The position numbers were made by a program, and so were the translations under genes. Positions 34,721 to 44,285 of a DNA stretch of 64,000 bases are shown in pieces (within the stretch, counting starts at the first letter, position 1; every line of letters begins with the position of its first letter). The notes under the pieces are model-generated. The model did no database searches and had not been told where the DNA came from. It saw only the letters and a program-made list of their open reading frames with translations. The DNA is from CBDFKF01 sp965248765 (GTDB lineage Bacteria > Pseudomonadota > Alphaproteobacteria > VGEJ01). The DNA lies in assembly GCA_965248765.1 (NCBI GenBank), contig CBDFKF010000004.1:1178001-1242000 (forward strand), read 5' to 3'.

Positions 34721-37700
34721 TTATTCGCCGCCGACCGGCTGTGGTGCGGTTTGGAGAGAGGGTTGCCGGCGGGCCGCTCTGCGCTCGCGGCGGCGCTGAC
34801 GCGACATGGTGGTCTTGGCGCCGAGGGCCAAGAGGGCCGGCGTCACCACCAAAGTCAACAATGTGGCAAAGCCGAGCCCGAAGACGACGGCGGTCGCCAG
34901 CTGCACCCACCACTGGGTCGATGGTGCGCCCACCGCGATCTCGCGGGTCAGGAAGTCGATGTTGACTTGGAACACCATCGGCAACAGGCCGAAGATCGTT
35001 GTGATGGCGGTCAGCAGCACCGGGCGCAGACGCTGGGCGCCGGTGCGCAGCACCGCCTCGATCGGGTCCATGCCCGCGCGCCGCAGTCGGGCGAAGGTGT
35101 CGATCAGCACAATATTATTGTTAACGACGATGCCGGCGAGCGTGATCACCCCGACTCCCGTCATGACGATGCCGAACGGCTGGCCGGTCACTAACAGCCC
35201 AATCATCACACCGATGGTCGAGAGGATGACGGCGCTCAGGATCAGGAACGCGTGATAGAAGCTGTTGAACTGGGTCACCAGGATGATCGCCATGATGAAC
35301 AGTGCAACGGCGAACGCCTTGGACAGGAACTCGCTGGCCGCCTTCTGCTCCTCGTCCTCGCCTTTGAACGTGAGCTCGACGCGCGGGTCGATGTTGGCGG
35401 TCGGCAGCCAGGCCGAGATCTGTTGCACGATGGTATTGGGCAGTACGCCCTCCTCGACGTTGGCCCGCACCACCATCTTGCGCCGGCTGTCGATCCGCTC
35501 GATGGTGCCGACCCGCTGCTTGGGCGAGCGCGTGACGAAGTTGCCGATCGGCACCAGCCCCTCGTCGGTCGGTACGCGCAGGGTGTCGAGCTGTCCGATA
35601 CCACGCTCATCCAGCGGAAAGCGGAGCCGAATGTCGACTTCCTCGTCGGTGTCGTCGGGGCGGTAGTCGCCGACCTTGATGCCGTTGGTCACGAGCTGGA
35701 CGACGTTGCCAACCCGTACGATGTCGGCGCCGAAGCGGCCGGCCTGGGCGCGATCGACGTCGAGCTCCCACTCGATGCCCGGCATCGGGCGCGTGTCTTC
35801 GATGTCGATCAGGCCGTCAATCGATTCGAAATAACGGCGGATCTTTTCGACCTCCGGCGCCAGCAATTCCGGAAACCGCGAGGTTAGCTGCAGCTGCACC
35901 GGCTTGCCGGTCGGCGGGCCGACCTCGGGCTCGCGGGCCTCGACGATGAGGCCGGATATGTTCTTGGTGCGAGCGCGAATATCGTCGAGCACGACCGCTG
36001 AGGGGCGGCGCTCCTGCCAGTCCTTGAATTCCAGCGAAATGGTGCCGATAACATCCTCCGCCGACTCCTGGCCGTCGGCCTGCTGCCCGCTTCTGGTGTA
36101 GACAGCGGAGAAATCGTCAAGCTCGAGCACCCGCTGCTCGACTTCGGAGACCAGCGCATCCTTCTCATCGATCGAGAGATTGCCGCGGCCGTGGATCAGC
36201 ACGATCGCCAGCTCGGGCTCGACGTCGGGAAAGAACTCGATCCCGTTGCCGTGGTTCGCATAGATGTATTGGACGCCGACAAGCGCGCCCACGGCGACCA
36301 GGATGATGACGACGGGGAAGCGCACGAGCACCCGCATGACCCGGACGTAAAGTCCAGTGAATCCGCGGATGTCGTTCAGATCGCCGGTATCCATCGCTGC
36401 CAGTGAAGCCAGCGTCTTAGGGTCGCTGACGCCGGGGCGGCCGATCTGCGCACCCAGCGTCGGTACGAAGATCAGCGCCATCAACAGCGAGCCCGACAAC
36501 GTGGTGATCAGGGTGATCGGCAGGAACACCATGAACTCACCGACCACGCCGGGCCAAAACAGCAGCGGCATGAAGGCGGCGAGCGTCGTTGCGGTCGAGG
36601 CGATGATCGGCCAGGCCATTCGCTTGGCCGCCTCCGCATAGGCCTGTCCGCGCGCCACCTTCTCGGCCATCTTGCGATCGGCGTATTCGGTGACGACGAT
36701 AGCGCCGTCGACCAGCATGCCGACCGCGAGAATCAAGCTGAACAGGACGACGATGTTGATGGTCAGGCCGATCACGTAGAGATAAAGGATGCCGATCAGG
36801 AACGAGCTCGGGATTGCCAGGCCGACCAGTCCGGCCGTGCGCAGGCCAAGCGCTGCCACCACCACGATCATCACCAGCAGGATCGCGCTGATCACGTTGT
36901 TCTGTAGATCGACCAGCATATTGCGAATGTCGTCGGACTTGTCCTGGCTGAACGTCACGCGAACGCCGCCCGGCCACACTGCCTGCTCGGCGGCGACGGC
37001 GGCCCGCACCGCTCCGATGGTCTCGATGATGTTCTCGCCGAGACGCTTGCGGATCTCTAGGGCGACTGCGGGCTCGCCGCCCAACCGCGCATAGCTGATT
37101 GCGTCCTTGAAGGTACGGCGGATGTCGGTGACGTCGGCCAGTGTGACGACGCCGTCGCCGCTCACCTTGACCGGCAGCTCCAACACGTCCTTGGCGGTCT
37201 TGAACAGACCCGGCACCTTGACCGAGAAACCGCCGGCCCCGGTATCGAGCGAGCCCGCGGCGACCAGCCGGTTGTTGAGGGTGACCGCGTTAATCAGCTC
37301 TTGCTGCGAGATCTCGTAGGATTCGAGCAGCATCGGATCGACCAGCACCTCGAGCACGTCGTCGCGCTCGCCGGCGATGTCGGCCGAGAGCACGCCCGGC
37401 AGGCCCTCGACCGTGTCCTGCAGGTTGCGCGCGAGCCGCAGCAATGAGCGTTCCGGCACGTCGCCCCAGAGCGTGATCACGAGCACCGGGAACAGGCCGA
37501 CGTTGACCTCGTTCACGGTCGGGTCATCGGTGTCCTCGGGCAGCTGGATCTTGGCGATGTCGACTTTCTCGCGTACATCGTCCATCGCCTTGTCGGCATC
37601 GAAGCCGGCTTCGAACTCGAGCAGCACCGAAGCGAAGCCGTCGGTGGCGGTTGAGCGCATCTCCTTGACGCCTTCGATCGAGCGCAGCTCGAGCTCCACC

Positions 37701-37900
37701 GGCCGCACCAGCAAACGCTCGGCATCCTCCGGCGAGATGCCGTCGTGGCTCATTGAGACGTAGATGATGGGGATATTGACGTCGGGATCGGATTCCTTGG
37801 CGATGTCGTTGTAGGCAAAGACGCCGGCGATGAGGATCAGGACCAAGCTGGCGATGACCGTCCGCGATCGGCCGATCGCGGCGTCGATGATGGCATTCAC
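34721..37900 (-). CDS. RND-family efflux transporter, inner-membrane permease
   Basis: A 1,059-residue permease with twelve predicted helices and two large periplasmic loops, of the AcrB/MdtC-like HAE-1 superfamily. Motifs: N-terminal helix RTVIASLVLILIAGVFAYN, porter domain FDADKAMDDVREKVD, and helix 4 LILAVGMLVDGAIVVTEY. In AcrB the equivalent of LVDG is VVDD, so one of the two proton-relay aspartates is Gly here, a feature of this subgroup. It overlaps the adaptor gene by ATGA and belongs to the padR operon; the substrate is unknown. Confidence 0.94.
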   Translation of the reverse strand: MNAIIDAAIGRSRTVIASLVLILIAGVFAYNDIAKESDPDVNIPIIYVSMSHDGISPEDAERLLVRPVELELRSIEGVKEMRSTATDGFASVLLEFEAGFDADKAMDDVREKVDIAKIQLPEDTDDPTVNEVNVGLFPVLVITLWGDVPERSLLRLARNLQDTVEGLPGVLSADIAGERDDVLEVLVDPMLLESYEISQQELINAVTLNNRLVAAGSLDTGAGGFSVKVPGLFKTAKDVLELPVKVSGDGVVTLADVTDIRRTFKDAISYARLGGEPAVALEIRKRLGENIIETIGAVRAAVAAEQAVWPGGVRVTFSQDKSDDIRNMLVDLQNNVISAILLVMIVVVAALGLRTAGLVGLAIPSSFLIGILYLYVIGLTINIVVLFSLILAVGMLVDGAIVVTEYADRKMAEKVARGQAYAEAAKRMAWPIIASTATTLAAFMPLLFWPGVVGEFMVFLPITLITTLSGSLLMALIFVPTLGAQIGRPGVSDPKTLASLAAMDTGDLNDIRGFTGLYVRVMRVLVRFPVVIILVAVGALVGVQYIYANHGNGIEFFPDVEPELAIVLIHGRGNLSIDEKDALVSEVEQRVLELDDFSAVYTRSGQQADGQESAEDVIGTISLEFKDWQERRPSAVVLDDIRARTKNISGLIVEAREPEVGPPTGKPVQLQLTSRFPELLAPEVEKIRRYFESIDGLIDIEDTRPMPGIEWELDVDRAQAGRFGADIVRVGNVVQLVTNGIKVGDYRPDDTDEEVDIRLRFPLDERGIGQLDTLRVPTDEGLVPIGNFVTRSPKQRVGTIERIDSRRKMVVRANVEEGVLPNTIVQQISAWLPTANIDPRVELTFKGEDEEQKAASEFLSKAFAVALFIMAIILVTQFNSFYHAFLILSAVILSTIGVMIGLLVTGQPFGIVMTGVGVITLAGIVVNNNIVLIDTFARLRRAGMDPIEAVLRTGAQRLRPVLLTAITTIFGLLPMVFQVNIDFLTREIAVGAPSTQWWVQLATAVVFGLGFATLLTLVVTPALLALGAKTTMSRQRRRERRAARRQPSLQTAPQPVGGE

Positions 37901-39012
37901 GAGGTGGCGTCCTCCTCGCGCGCGATTGTCACCTCATCGCCGTCACGCACGTACTCTTGACCCACCACAATCAGATCGATCGTCGGCGGCAGGCCGCCAA
38001 GCCACACCCCCTCGCTCGTTTCGCCGACGATGTCGGCGCGATGGAACGCAACGCGCCCGCCGGCCTCGACCAACCGCACGCCGACCACGCCGGCATCATC
38101 TAGCGTGAGCACGGCCGGCGAGACGAAATGGGCGGGTGCCGTGCTGACCTTGATGCGGATCTCCGCCGTTACCCCATCGCGCAGCTCGCCGTCGCCGTTG
38201 GGAACCTCGAGCTCTATTCGGAAGGTCCGCGTTGCCGGCTCGGCCATTGTGGCGATATAGCGTATGCGTCCTTTGTGGATCTCGCCGTCGATCAGCTCCG
38301 CGGAGCCGATCGCGCCAAGCTTGATCTTGTCGACGTCGCGCTCCGAGACCTGGCCGACGATCAGGCAGGGGTCCCGATCCACCACGATCGCCACCGTCTG
38401 GCCCTCCATCACGTAATCGCCGATGTCGATGTGGCGCTCCTCCAACACGCCGTCGAACGGCGCGCGAAGCACGGTATCGGCGATCTCCTCGTCGATCCGA
38501 GTCACCAGCGCAAAGGCGCTTTCGAGCGCCGCTGCCGCCTGGGCCACCTGCACTTCGCCACGGTGGCCGCGCTTATTGAGCGTGACCGCGGCGTCGTACT
38601 CAAGCTGACGCTGGGCCACCAGCGCTTGCGCCTCTGCTCGTCTTGCCGCCCGATCCTGCATGTCGAGTCGCGCGATGACCTGGCCAACGACGACCCGTGC
38701 CCCCTTTTTGACGAGAATCTCAGCGATGCGGGCATCCAGCTCTGCCTTGAGGTCTACCCAGCGCACCGCCTCGGTCCGTCCGCGCACCACGACGTGGCGG
38801 TCGTAGTCCTCGGCCTCCACCCGCCGCACCCGCACGGTCACGAGCTCGCTGGTCGGCGCGTCGGCACTTGCGGCAGTGGCGCTTTCCGCCTCTGCCTCAG
38901 ATGCTTCGCCCACGCCGTCGGCGCCGGCATCGCCGTTCTCGAGCTGACCCGAGTAGATCCAGCCGCCGATCGCGGCGGCCGCAATAAGAGCGATCAGGAG
39001 TGTCTTGCGCAT
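37897..39012 (-). CDS. RND efflux periplasmic adaptor (membrane-fusion protein)
   Basis: 371 residues: an N-terminal anchor helix (MRKTLLIALIAAAAIGGWIY), an acidic linker, a biotinyl-lipoyl-like half (DLKAELDARIAEILVKKGAR, then VVVGQVIARLD), a helical hairpin (residues ~125-170), the second lipoyl half (RAPFDGVLEERHIDIGDYV) and beta-barrel domains. It links the permease to an outer-membrane channel; no TolC-like gene is nearby. It starts 2 bases after the padR stop and overlaps the permease by 4 bases, so all three are one transcript. Confidence 0.93.
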   Translation of the reverse strand: MRKTLLIALIAAAAIGGWIYSGQLENGDAGADGVGEASEAEAESATAASADAPTSELVTVRVRRVEAEDYDRHVVVRGRTEAVRWVDLKAELDARIAEILVKKGARVVVGQVIARLDMQDRAARRAEAQALVAQRQLEYDAAVTLNKRGHRGEVQVAQAAAALESAFALVTRIDEEIADTVLRAPFDGVLEERHIDIGDYVMEGQTVAIVVDRDPCLIVGQVSERDVDKIKLGAIGSAELIDGEIHKGRIRYIATMAEPATRTFRIELEVPNGDGELRDGVTAEIRIKVSTAPAHFVSPAVLTLDDAGVVGVRLVEAGGRVAFHRADIVGETSEGVWLGGLPPTIDLIVVGQEYVRDGDEVTIAREEDATS

Positions 39013-39014
39013 GG

Positions 39015-39587
39015 CTACTCCGCGGCCTCAGTGGTTGGAGCGCCCGTCTCGCCGCTTGCCACAGCCTCGGGTATGAGGGCTGTTGCCTCGACCCGATAGC
39101 GGTTCTCTTCGGTATAGCTGAGTGCGGCGCGATAGATTGCAAGCCCGAAGCCGCAGACGAAAGCCTGACCGGCCTCGAGCGGCTCCTCCGCCCGCTCTTC
39201 GAGTTCCGTGATTCGCTCGCGATACCGGGCGAGCTGTACATCCAGCACCGAGCCCAGCTGGCGCGCCGACAGAAGGTCGGCAAATGTCATGAAGACCAGA
39301 AACTCCGACCGCACGCGATCGGGACGCGGCGTCGCGGTCAATTTGTCGAGGAAACGCAGCCGGCCGGCCGCGGTAAGGCCGTAGACCTTCTTGTGCGGCC
39401 GTTTTTCCTGCGCGTGCTCGGTGCACGAAACAAAGCCCTCCTCGGTGAGGCGGGTCAGTGCCGGGTATATGGAGCCGAAGCTCGCCTCGTAGAAGTGGCT
39501 GAACGGCCCCTCGATCTTTTTCTTGATCTCATAACCCGAGGCATCGCCAAGCGAGAGGATGCCGAGGCAGAGGGTCTGGATGTCCAT
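39015..39587 (-). CDS. PadR-family transcriptional regulator
   Basis: A 190-residue repressor with an N-terminal winged helix-turn-helix (LCLGILSLGDASGYEIKKKI, SIYPALTRLTEEGFV, KVYGLTAAGR) and a C-terminal helical dimerisation domain. The ATG at 39587 is chosen because the family begins within a few residues of this motif; an upstream ATG at 39662 would lie inside the promoter. As the first gene of the RND efflux operon it probably represses its own promoter and is released by a compound the pump exports. Confidence 0.93.
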   Translation of the reverse strand: MDIQTLCLGILSLGDASGYEIKKKIEGPFSHFYEASFGSIYPALTRLTEEGFVSCTEHAQEKRPHKKVYGLTAAGRLRFLDKLTATPRPDRVRSEFLVFMTFADLLSARQLGSVLDVQLARYRERITELEERAEEPLEAGQAFVCGFGLAIYRAALSYTEENRYRVEATALIPEAVASGETGAPTTEAAE

Positions 39588-39622
39588 AGCGTCCAGTGAC
39601 GGGCGTGCACGGGAACGACTCA

Positions 39623-39650
39623 CATATACCGGACCAACATATGGTGTCAA
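39623..39650 (-). promoter_or_regulatory. Sigma-70-type promoter of the padR-RND operon with ATATGT repeats
   Basis: On the minus strand a perfect -35 TTGACA (39650-39645) is followed after 16 bases by -10 TATATG (39628-39623), some 36 bases before the padR start. Two ATATGT copies (CATATGTTGG and TATATGTGAG) lie between and over the -10, a plausible PadR operator; the operator role is inferred. Confidence 0.75.
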
Positions 39651-39745
39651 GACATATTCCATAGAGTGACACGCGGCACGCCCTGAACCGAGACAGCGGC
39701 GCTGCCCTGTCCGCCGCCGGCCGGTTTTAGGGTAGGATCGGCGCG

Positions 39746-40711
39746 ATGGCGGAGCGCCGAATCATGGTAACGGGAGCGGCCGGCCAAGTTGGAGTCGACC
39801 TTGTACCGGCACTGCGCGCGCGTCACGGTGCTGACAACGTAGTGGCGGTAGGCCATCGCACGCCCCCGGCCGACGAGCTCCGCGCCGGCGGCCCATTCGA
39901 GTTTGCCGATGCGCGCGACCCAGTCCCCATCACCGCGATCGTCCGCAAGTACGACATCAGAGCGATCTATCACCTCGCGACCATCCTCTCCGGCGCCGGC
40001 GAACAGGACCCTAACCTCGCCTGGGATGTGAACGTCGACAGCCTCAAGACCGTGCTCGACGTGGCGGTCGAGATGGAGCTCGATCAAGTGTTCTGGCCGA
40101 GCTCCATCGCCGTGTTCGGGCCGACGACGCCGCGCCAGAACACGCCCCAACACACGGTGCTGGAGCCGACCACTATGTACGGCGTCAACAAGGTCGCCGG
40201 CGAAAGCCTTTGCAATTACTACTTCGTCAAGTACGGGCTTGACGTCCGCAGTATCCGCTATCCCGGCCTCATCAACTACAAGGCGTTTTCCGGCGGCGGC
40301 ACCTCGGACTATGCCGTCGAGGTCTTTATCGAGGCGATCAAGCACGGCCGCTACACCTGCTTCGTCGCGGCGCGGACGGCGATGCCGATGATGTACATGG
40401 ACGACGGTATCAAGGCGACGCTGGATCTGATGGCGGCCGATCCCGCCCGGCTCACCGTGCGAACCAGCTACAACATCGCCGCGCTCACCTTCACCGCCGG
40501 CGAGATCGCCGCCGAGGTGGCCAAGCACGTCCCGGGATTCACCTACGAGTTCGCGCCCGACTTCCGCCAGGCGATCGCCGATTCCTGGCCCGATTCGCTG
40601 GATGATTCGGTGGCCCGGCGCGATTGGGGCTGGGCACCGGACTATGATCTCTCCGCCCTCGTCGAGATCATGCTGCGCGAGATGCGCAACAAATACGGCG
40701 CGCCAAGCTAA
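39746..40711 (+). CDS. NAD-dependent epimerase/dehydratase, L-threonine 3-dehydrogenase-like
   Basis: A 321-residue extended SDR. Cofactor loop TGAAGQVGVDL, active-site region WPSSIAVFG and YGVNK (YxxxK), then RYPGLINYKAFSGGGTSDYA. The last segment is close to the diagnostic region of SDR-type L-threonine dehydrogenases, which oxidise threonine to 2-amino-3-ketobutyrate, so that is the likely activity. The next gene starts after 40 bases on the same strand. Confidence 0.88.
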   Translation: MAERRIMVTGAAGQVGVDLVPALRARHGADNVVAVGHRTPPADELRAGGPFEFADARDPVPITAIVRKYDIRAIYHLATILSGAGEQDPNLAWDVNVDSLKTVLDVAVEMELDQVFWPSSIAVFGPTTPRQNTPQHTVLEPTTMYGVNKVAGESLCNYYFVKYGLDVRSIRYPGLINYKAFSGGGTSDYAVEVFIEAIKHGRYTCFVAARTAMPMMYMDDGIKATLDLMAADPARLTVRTSYNIAALTFTAGEIAAEVAKHVPGFTYEFAPDFRQAIADSWPDSLDDSVARRDWGWAPDYDLSALVEIMLREMRNKYGAPS

Positions 40712-40751
40712 CGCGCCGTGCGCCATAGGCCGTCAACAAGGGAGGAGAACC

Positions 40752-41450
40752 ATGTCCGAGGTCGTCATCTACAGCGCACAAGTGTGCCCCTACGCCCAGC
40801 GCAGCCGCATGATGCTCATCGAGAAGGGCGTCGATTCGGAGCTTGTCGAGATCGATCTCACCGACAAGCCCGACTGGTTTCTGAAGATCTCGCCTTACGC
40901 CAAGGTGCCGGTGATCAAGCACGGCGAAACGGTGGTCTGGGAATCAGCGATCATCAACGAGTACCTCGAAGAGGTCTTTCCCACCCCGCCGCTCCTCCCG
41001 CGCGATCCGGCGCAGCGCGCACGCGCCCGCATCTTCATCCAATACTGCGACGGCAAGTTCCTGCCGACCGCTTACAAGCTCCTGATGGAGCAAGACCTGA
41101 GCCGGCGCACCGAGCTGTTCCAAGAGGCGGAATCCCAGCTCCGTTTCCTTGAGCGCGAGAGCATCGGCAGCGGCGACGGTCCCTATTGGTTGGGTCTCGA
41201 TCTCAGCCTGGTCGACATCGCGTACTACCCGTTCTTCGAACGCTTCTGCGTATTCCGGCACTATCGCGGCCTCGATATCCCCGAGGACTGCCCGCGCCTG
41301 CGGACGTGGTTTGACCTGATGCAGCAGCGCAAGTCCGCCAAGGCGACCGGCAACGGCGAGGACTTCTACATCCCGCGCTACAGCCAGTACGCCGACGGCA
41401 CGGCGGACGGTGTATCGGCCCGCGACTTCCGCCGCGGCATGGCCAACTGA
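40752..41450 (+). CDS. Glutathione S-transferase family protein (omega/beta-like)
   Basis: 232 residues. The thioredoxin-fold N-domain has CPYAQRSRMMLIEKG (Cys in the active position, as in omega and lambda GSTs), the cis-Pro motif YAKVPVIKHG and ESAIINEYLEE. The helical C-domain has LGLDLSLVDIAYYPFFERF. A Cys catalytic residue suggests thiol-transfer or dehydroascorbate-type chemistry more than conjugation. The ATG at 40752 follows GGAGGAG. It is placed between the threonine-dehydrogenase-like and hydroxyacyl-dehydrogenase genes on one strand. Confidence 0.92.
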   Translation: MSEVVIYSAQVCPYAQRSRMMLIEKGVDSELVEIDLTDKPDWFLKISPYAKVPVIKHGETVVWESAIINEYLEEVFPTPPLLPRDPAQRARARIFIQYCDGKFLPTAYKLLMEQDLSRRTELFQEAESQLRFLERESIGSGDGPYWLGLDLSLVDIAYYPFFERFCVFRHYRGLDIPEDCPRLRTWFDLMQQRKSAKATGNGEDFYIPRYSQYADGTADGVSARDFRRGMAN

Positions 41451-41458
41451 GCGCCGCC

Positions 41459-42415
41459 ATGGCGCTGCCAGCCCCGACCGAAGTGCGCCGCGTGGCGCTC
41501 CTCGGTACTGGTACCATTGGCGCTTCCTGGGCCGCCCATTTCCTCTCTCGCGGCTTGCAGGTGACTGCCTGGGACCCGGCGCCCGACTTTGAGCTGAAGG
41601 CACGAGCCTTCATTGGGCGCGCGTGGCCGGCGATCGAGGCGCTCGGCATTCCGGCCGCGGCGGATCCCGAACGCATCAGCTTTGTCGCCGACCCGGTGGC
41701 CTGTGTTGCCGAGGCCCAGTTCATCCAGGAGAGCGCGCCCGAGGACAGCGCGGTCAAGATCGCACTCTTCAAGCAGATCGAAGGCGCGATGCCTGCCGAT
41801 GCGGTACTTGCTTCGAGCACATCTGGCCTGTTGATGAGCGAGCTACAGGCCAGCCGAGCCGGAGCAGAGCGCTACGTCCTCGGCCATCCCTTCAACCCGC
41901 CCCACATCCTGCCGCTCGTTGAGGTGCTGGGCGGCCGCGATACTGACCCAGCCGCCGTCGACTGGGCGGTCGCGTTTTATCGCGCACAGGGCAAGCACGC
42001 GATCAAGCTCGACCGCGAGGTAATCGGCCACGTCGTCGATCGCCTGCAGGTCGCGATGTACCGCGAAGCGGTGCACCTGGTGAACGAGGGGGTTGCGAGC
42101 GCCAAGGTGGTTGACGAGGCCATCGCCTACGGGCCGGGCTTGCGTTGGGCGCTGATGGGCCCGCTCCTGATCTCCCACCTCGCTGGCGGCGAGGGTGGGG
42201 TGCGCCACTTCCTCCGCCACATCGGTCCGGGCATCGAGAAATGGTGGGCCGATCTCGGCACTCCACAGCTCAGCCCTGAGGTCATCGACCGGGTCTCGAA
42301 AAGCGTCGAGGCCGAGGCGGGCGGCCGCTCCATCGCCGCGCTCGAGGCCGAGCGGGACCGTCAGCTGATCGCGATCCTCAAGGCGCTGCGCACGGCGCGC
42401 GAAGGGGAGGCCTGA
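41459..42415 (+). CDS. 3-hydroxyacyl-CoA dehydrogenase family protein (L-carnitine dehydrogenase-like)
   Basis: A 318-residue NAD-dependent enzyme. The Rossmann motif is LLGTGTIGASWAAHFLSRG, then the catalytic-domain signature ESAPEDSAVK, SSTSGLLMSEL, and GHPFNPPHILPLVEV with the catalytic His. The C-terminal domain starts with GHVVDRLQVAM. HPFNPPHILPLVEV and the overall length fit carnitine 3-dehydrogenases; other 3-hydroxyacid dehydrogenases are possible. It is 8 bases after the GST stop and converges on the creatininase-family gene. Confidence 0.9.
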   Translation: MALPAPTEVRRVALLGTGTIGASWAAHFLSRGLQVTAWDPAPDFELKARAFIGRAWPAIEALGIPAAADPERISFVADPVACVAEAQFIQESAPEDSAVKIALFKQIEGAMPADAVLASSTSGLLMSELQASRAGAERYVLGHPFNPPHILPLVEVLGGRDTDPAAVDWAVAFYRAQGKHAIKLDREVIGHVVDRLQVAMYREAVHLVNEGVASAKVVDEAIAYGPGLRWALMGPLLISHLAGGEGGVRHFLRHIGPGIEKWWADLGTPQLSPEVIDRVSKSVEAEAGGRSIAALEAERDRQLIAILKALRTAREGEA

Positions 42416-42427
42416 GCGACGCACCCC

Positions 42428-43186
42428 TCACGCCTCCGAGCGCGGGATCACCCAGCCGGCCTGGTCCTTGCGGTGGAGAAAGCCGACGACGTAGTCGATC
42501 AGCGCGTTGCGGAAGACCTCACCTTTCGCGACGGTTGATTCGGTGGCGAGCCCGGTTGCCCCGTAGTCGGTGAGCTCCTGGTAGTTCCAGAACTCGCGGA
42601 TGTACGGGTCCTTCTCTTCGACCATGCCGCGCGATTGCTCGGGATGGGCGAGGTCGGGGCGGAAGGCCATCATCAACGAGGTCTCCATCTCGCCGCCATG
42701 GCCTTGGCCCTCGTACTTGTCCCAGTGATCGCTCGGAATCAGCGCGGCGCCGGTCGTCCACCACGCCTCGAGGACGGCGATGTTGACCTCGGGGTTGCGC
42801 ATCTTGATGTCCTGGGCAGCGACGTCGATACAGGGGATGTTGCCGTCGTGGCCGTTGATCACAAGGATCTTCTTGAAGCCCCAGTCGACCACGCACTGCA
42901 GCACGTCGCGGTAGACCGCAATGTTGGTATCGTTCGAGACCGAGACGCACATCGGCTTATGGCGATAGTGATCGCTCATCCCGAACCAGGTCGGTGGCAG
43001 CACCATCGTGCCGGCAACCCGTTCGGCCACCGCCAGTGCCAGGTCATAGGCGATTAGCGCGTCGGTGCCGAACGGCAGGTGATCCCCGTGACTCTCGCAA
43101 GAGCCGATCGGCATGATGACTTTGTCGAAGCCGCCGGCTTCGAGCTGGGCGGTGTTGAGCTCCTCAAAGCGCACTGAATTGGCCAT
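42428..43186 (-). CDS. Creatininase family amidohydrolase
   Basis: A 252-residue metal-dependent cyclic amidohydrolase (creatininase/MftE/FAPy-deformylase superfamily). Metal ligands are recognisable: Glu and His in GSCESHGDHLP, Asp in GTDAL, His in NGHDGN and Glu in GGEMETSLM. The actual substrate is unknown; true creatininases share these residues. The ATG at 43186 is followed by the hydrophobic PIGS strand at about residue 26. It stands alone between convergent and co-directional neighbours. Confidence 0.9.
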   Translation of the reverse strand: MANSVRFEELNTAQLEAGGFDKVIMPIGSCESHGDHLPFGTDALIAYDLALAVAERVAGTMVLPPTWFGMSDHYRHKPMCVSVSNDTNIAVYRDVLQCVVDWGFKKILVINGHDGNIPCIDVAAQDIKMRNPEVNIAVLEAWWTTGAALIPSDHWDKYEGQGHGGEMETSLMMAFRPDLAHPEQSRGMVEEKDPYIREFWNYQELTDYGATGLATESTVAKGEVFRNALIDYVVGFLHRKDQAGWVIPRSEA

Positions 43187-43288
43187 CGATTCCCCCCCCT
43201 GTTTGCCGTGGTGAGATTAAGCAGCTCTCCGCAGTCGGGAGGGCGCTAGGTCACGATTGGGCGCCGGCGTGGCCTGGCGGCCGGCGCA

Positions 43289-44248
43289 TCAGCCGACCGG
43301 GCTCGCGTCTCCCTCGTGGCGCATGTCCCGGTGCTGGCGCGCCACCGAGTCGAGCTGGTCGGCGTCCCATTCCTCCTCCTGCTGCAGCGCGAACAGCGAG
43401 GTGTAGCCGCCTGACCAGTCGGGCGGTACCAGGCAGGGACGCGGATCGTGCGAGGCCCACAACGCCGGTTTGCCGCGCACGATCTCGCCTTCGTATCGGC
43501 TCGGCAGTGGATTGGCCGTGTAGGTGAAGGCATCTGCCGCAGAATAGATGTTGAGCAACAAGGGCCGTCCGAGGTCGGAGCGGTTCGGTCTCGAGCCGTG
43601 GACCGATCGGCAATTGTGCACGGTCACGGACCCCGCCGGCCCCATCAGATAGTCGGCCGTATCCACCGCGATCTTCTGGACGTCCGCGTCGGCCAAGCAC
43701 CCGACCCATTGACCTCTATCGTTGTACTCGTTGTAGAGCGGCCCGGCGTGGCTCTTCGGAATGACGCCGAGCGGGCCCTGCTCGGGGCTAACGTCGTAGA
43801 GATAGGCGCCGATGGTGAGCGGGCTGTAGTTCGTATGCGGCCAGTACTGGATGTCCTGGTGCCACTTCACTTCCTCGCCGCCGGCCGCCCATTTGAAGTT
43901 GAGCTTGGAGTGGTGGAACTTGACGTCCGGCCCGACTAGGTCGGCGGCGATATCGGCAACGACGCTGGTGGCGAACTCCCAGAAGAACGGGTGGTGCTCG
44001 ACCGGGCTGGTCAGCCGCCGCAAGCGCGGTGACTCCTGCGTATGGCCGGGCTCGAGGTCGAAGATGGCATCCGACTTGGTCACCACGCGGCTCCGGCCAA
44101 CCATCTCTGTGGTCACCTCTCGCGCCTTTTCGATCAGCGCCATGGGCACCACCGACTCGGCCAGAAGGTAGCCATTCTCGAAGTAGAACGTGCGCTGGTC
44201 TTGGCTCAGCACCTGTGCTGGCTGGTCCAGGATCTCCTCAGGCGTCAT
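43289..44248 (-). CDS. Phytanoyl-CoA dioxygenase (PhyH) family protein
   Basis: A 319-residue non-haem Fe(II)/2-oxoglutarate oxygenase. The iron ligands HxD are in KWHQDIQYWPH and the distal His in VTVHNCRSVHGS; the Arg for 2-oxoglutarate follows (SRPNRSDLGRP). Substrates in this family range from fatty acyl-CoA to small metabolites and cannot be read off. The ATG 44248 has GGAGGAGCAC upstream; longer starts lack one. It lies next to the bolA-like gene on the same strand. Confidence 0.92.
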   Translation of the reverse strand: MTPEEILDQPAQVLSQDQRTFYFENGYLLAESVVPMALIEKAREVTTEMVGRSRVVTKSDAIFDLEPGHTQESPRLRRLTSPVEHHPFFWEFATSVVADIAADLVGPDVKFHHSKLNFKWAAGGEEVKWHQDIQYWPHTNYSPLTIGAYLYDVSPEQGPLGVIPKSHAGPLYNEYNDRGQWVGCLADADVQKIAVDTADYLMGPAGSVTVHNCRSVHGSRPNRSDLGRPLLLNIYSAADAFTYTANPLPSRYEGEIVRGKPALWASHDPRPCLVPPDWSGGYTSLFALQQEEEWDADQLDSVARQHRDMRHEGDASPVG

Positions 44249-44285
44249 GGCCCGTGCTCCTCCTCCGCCGAACGGCTCGCCGGCC

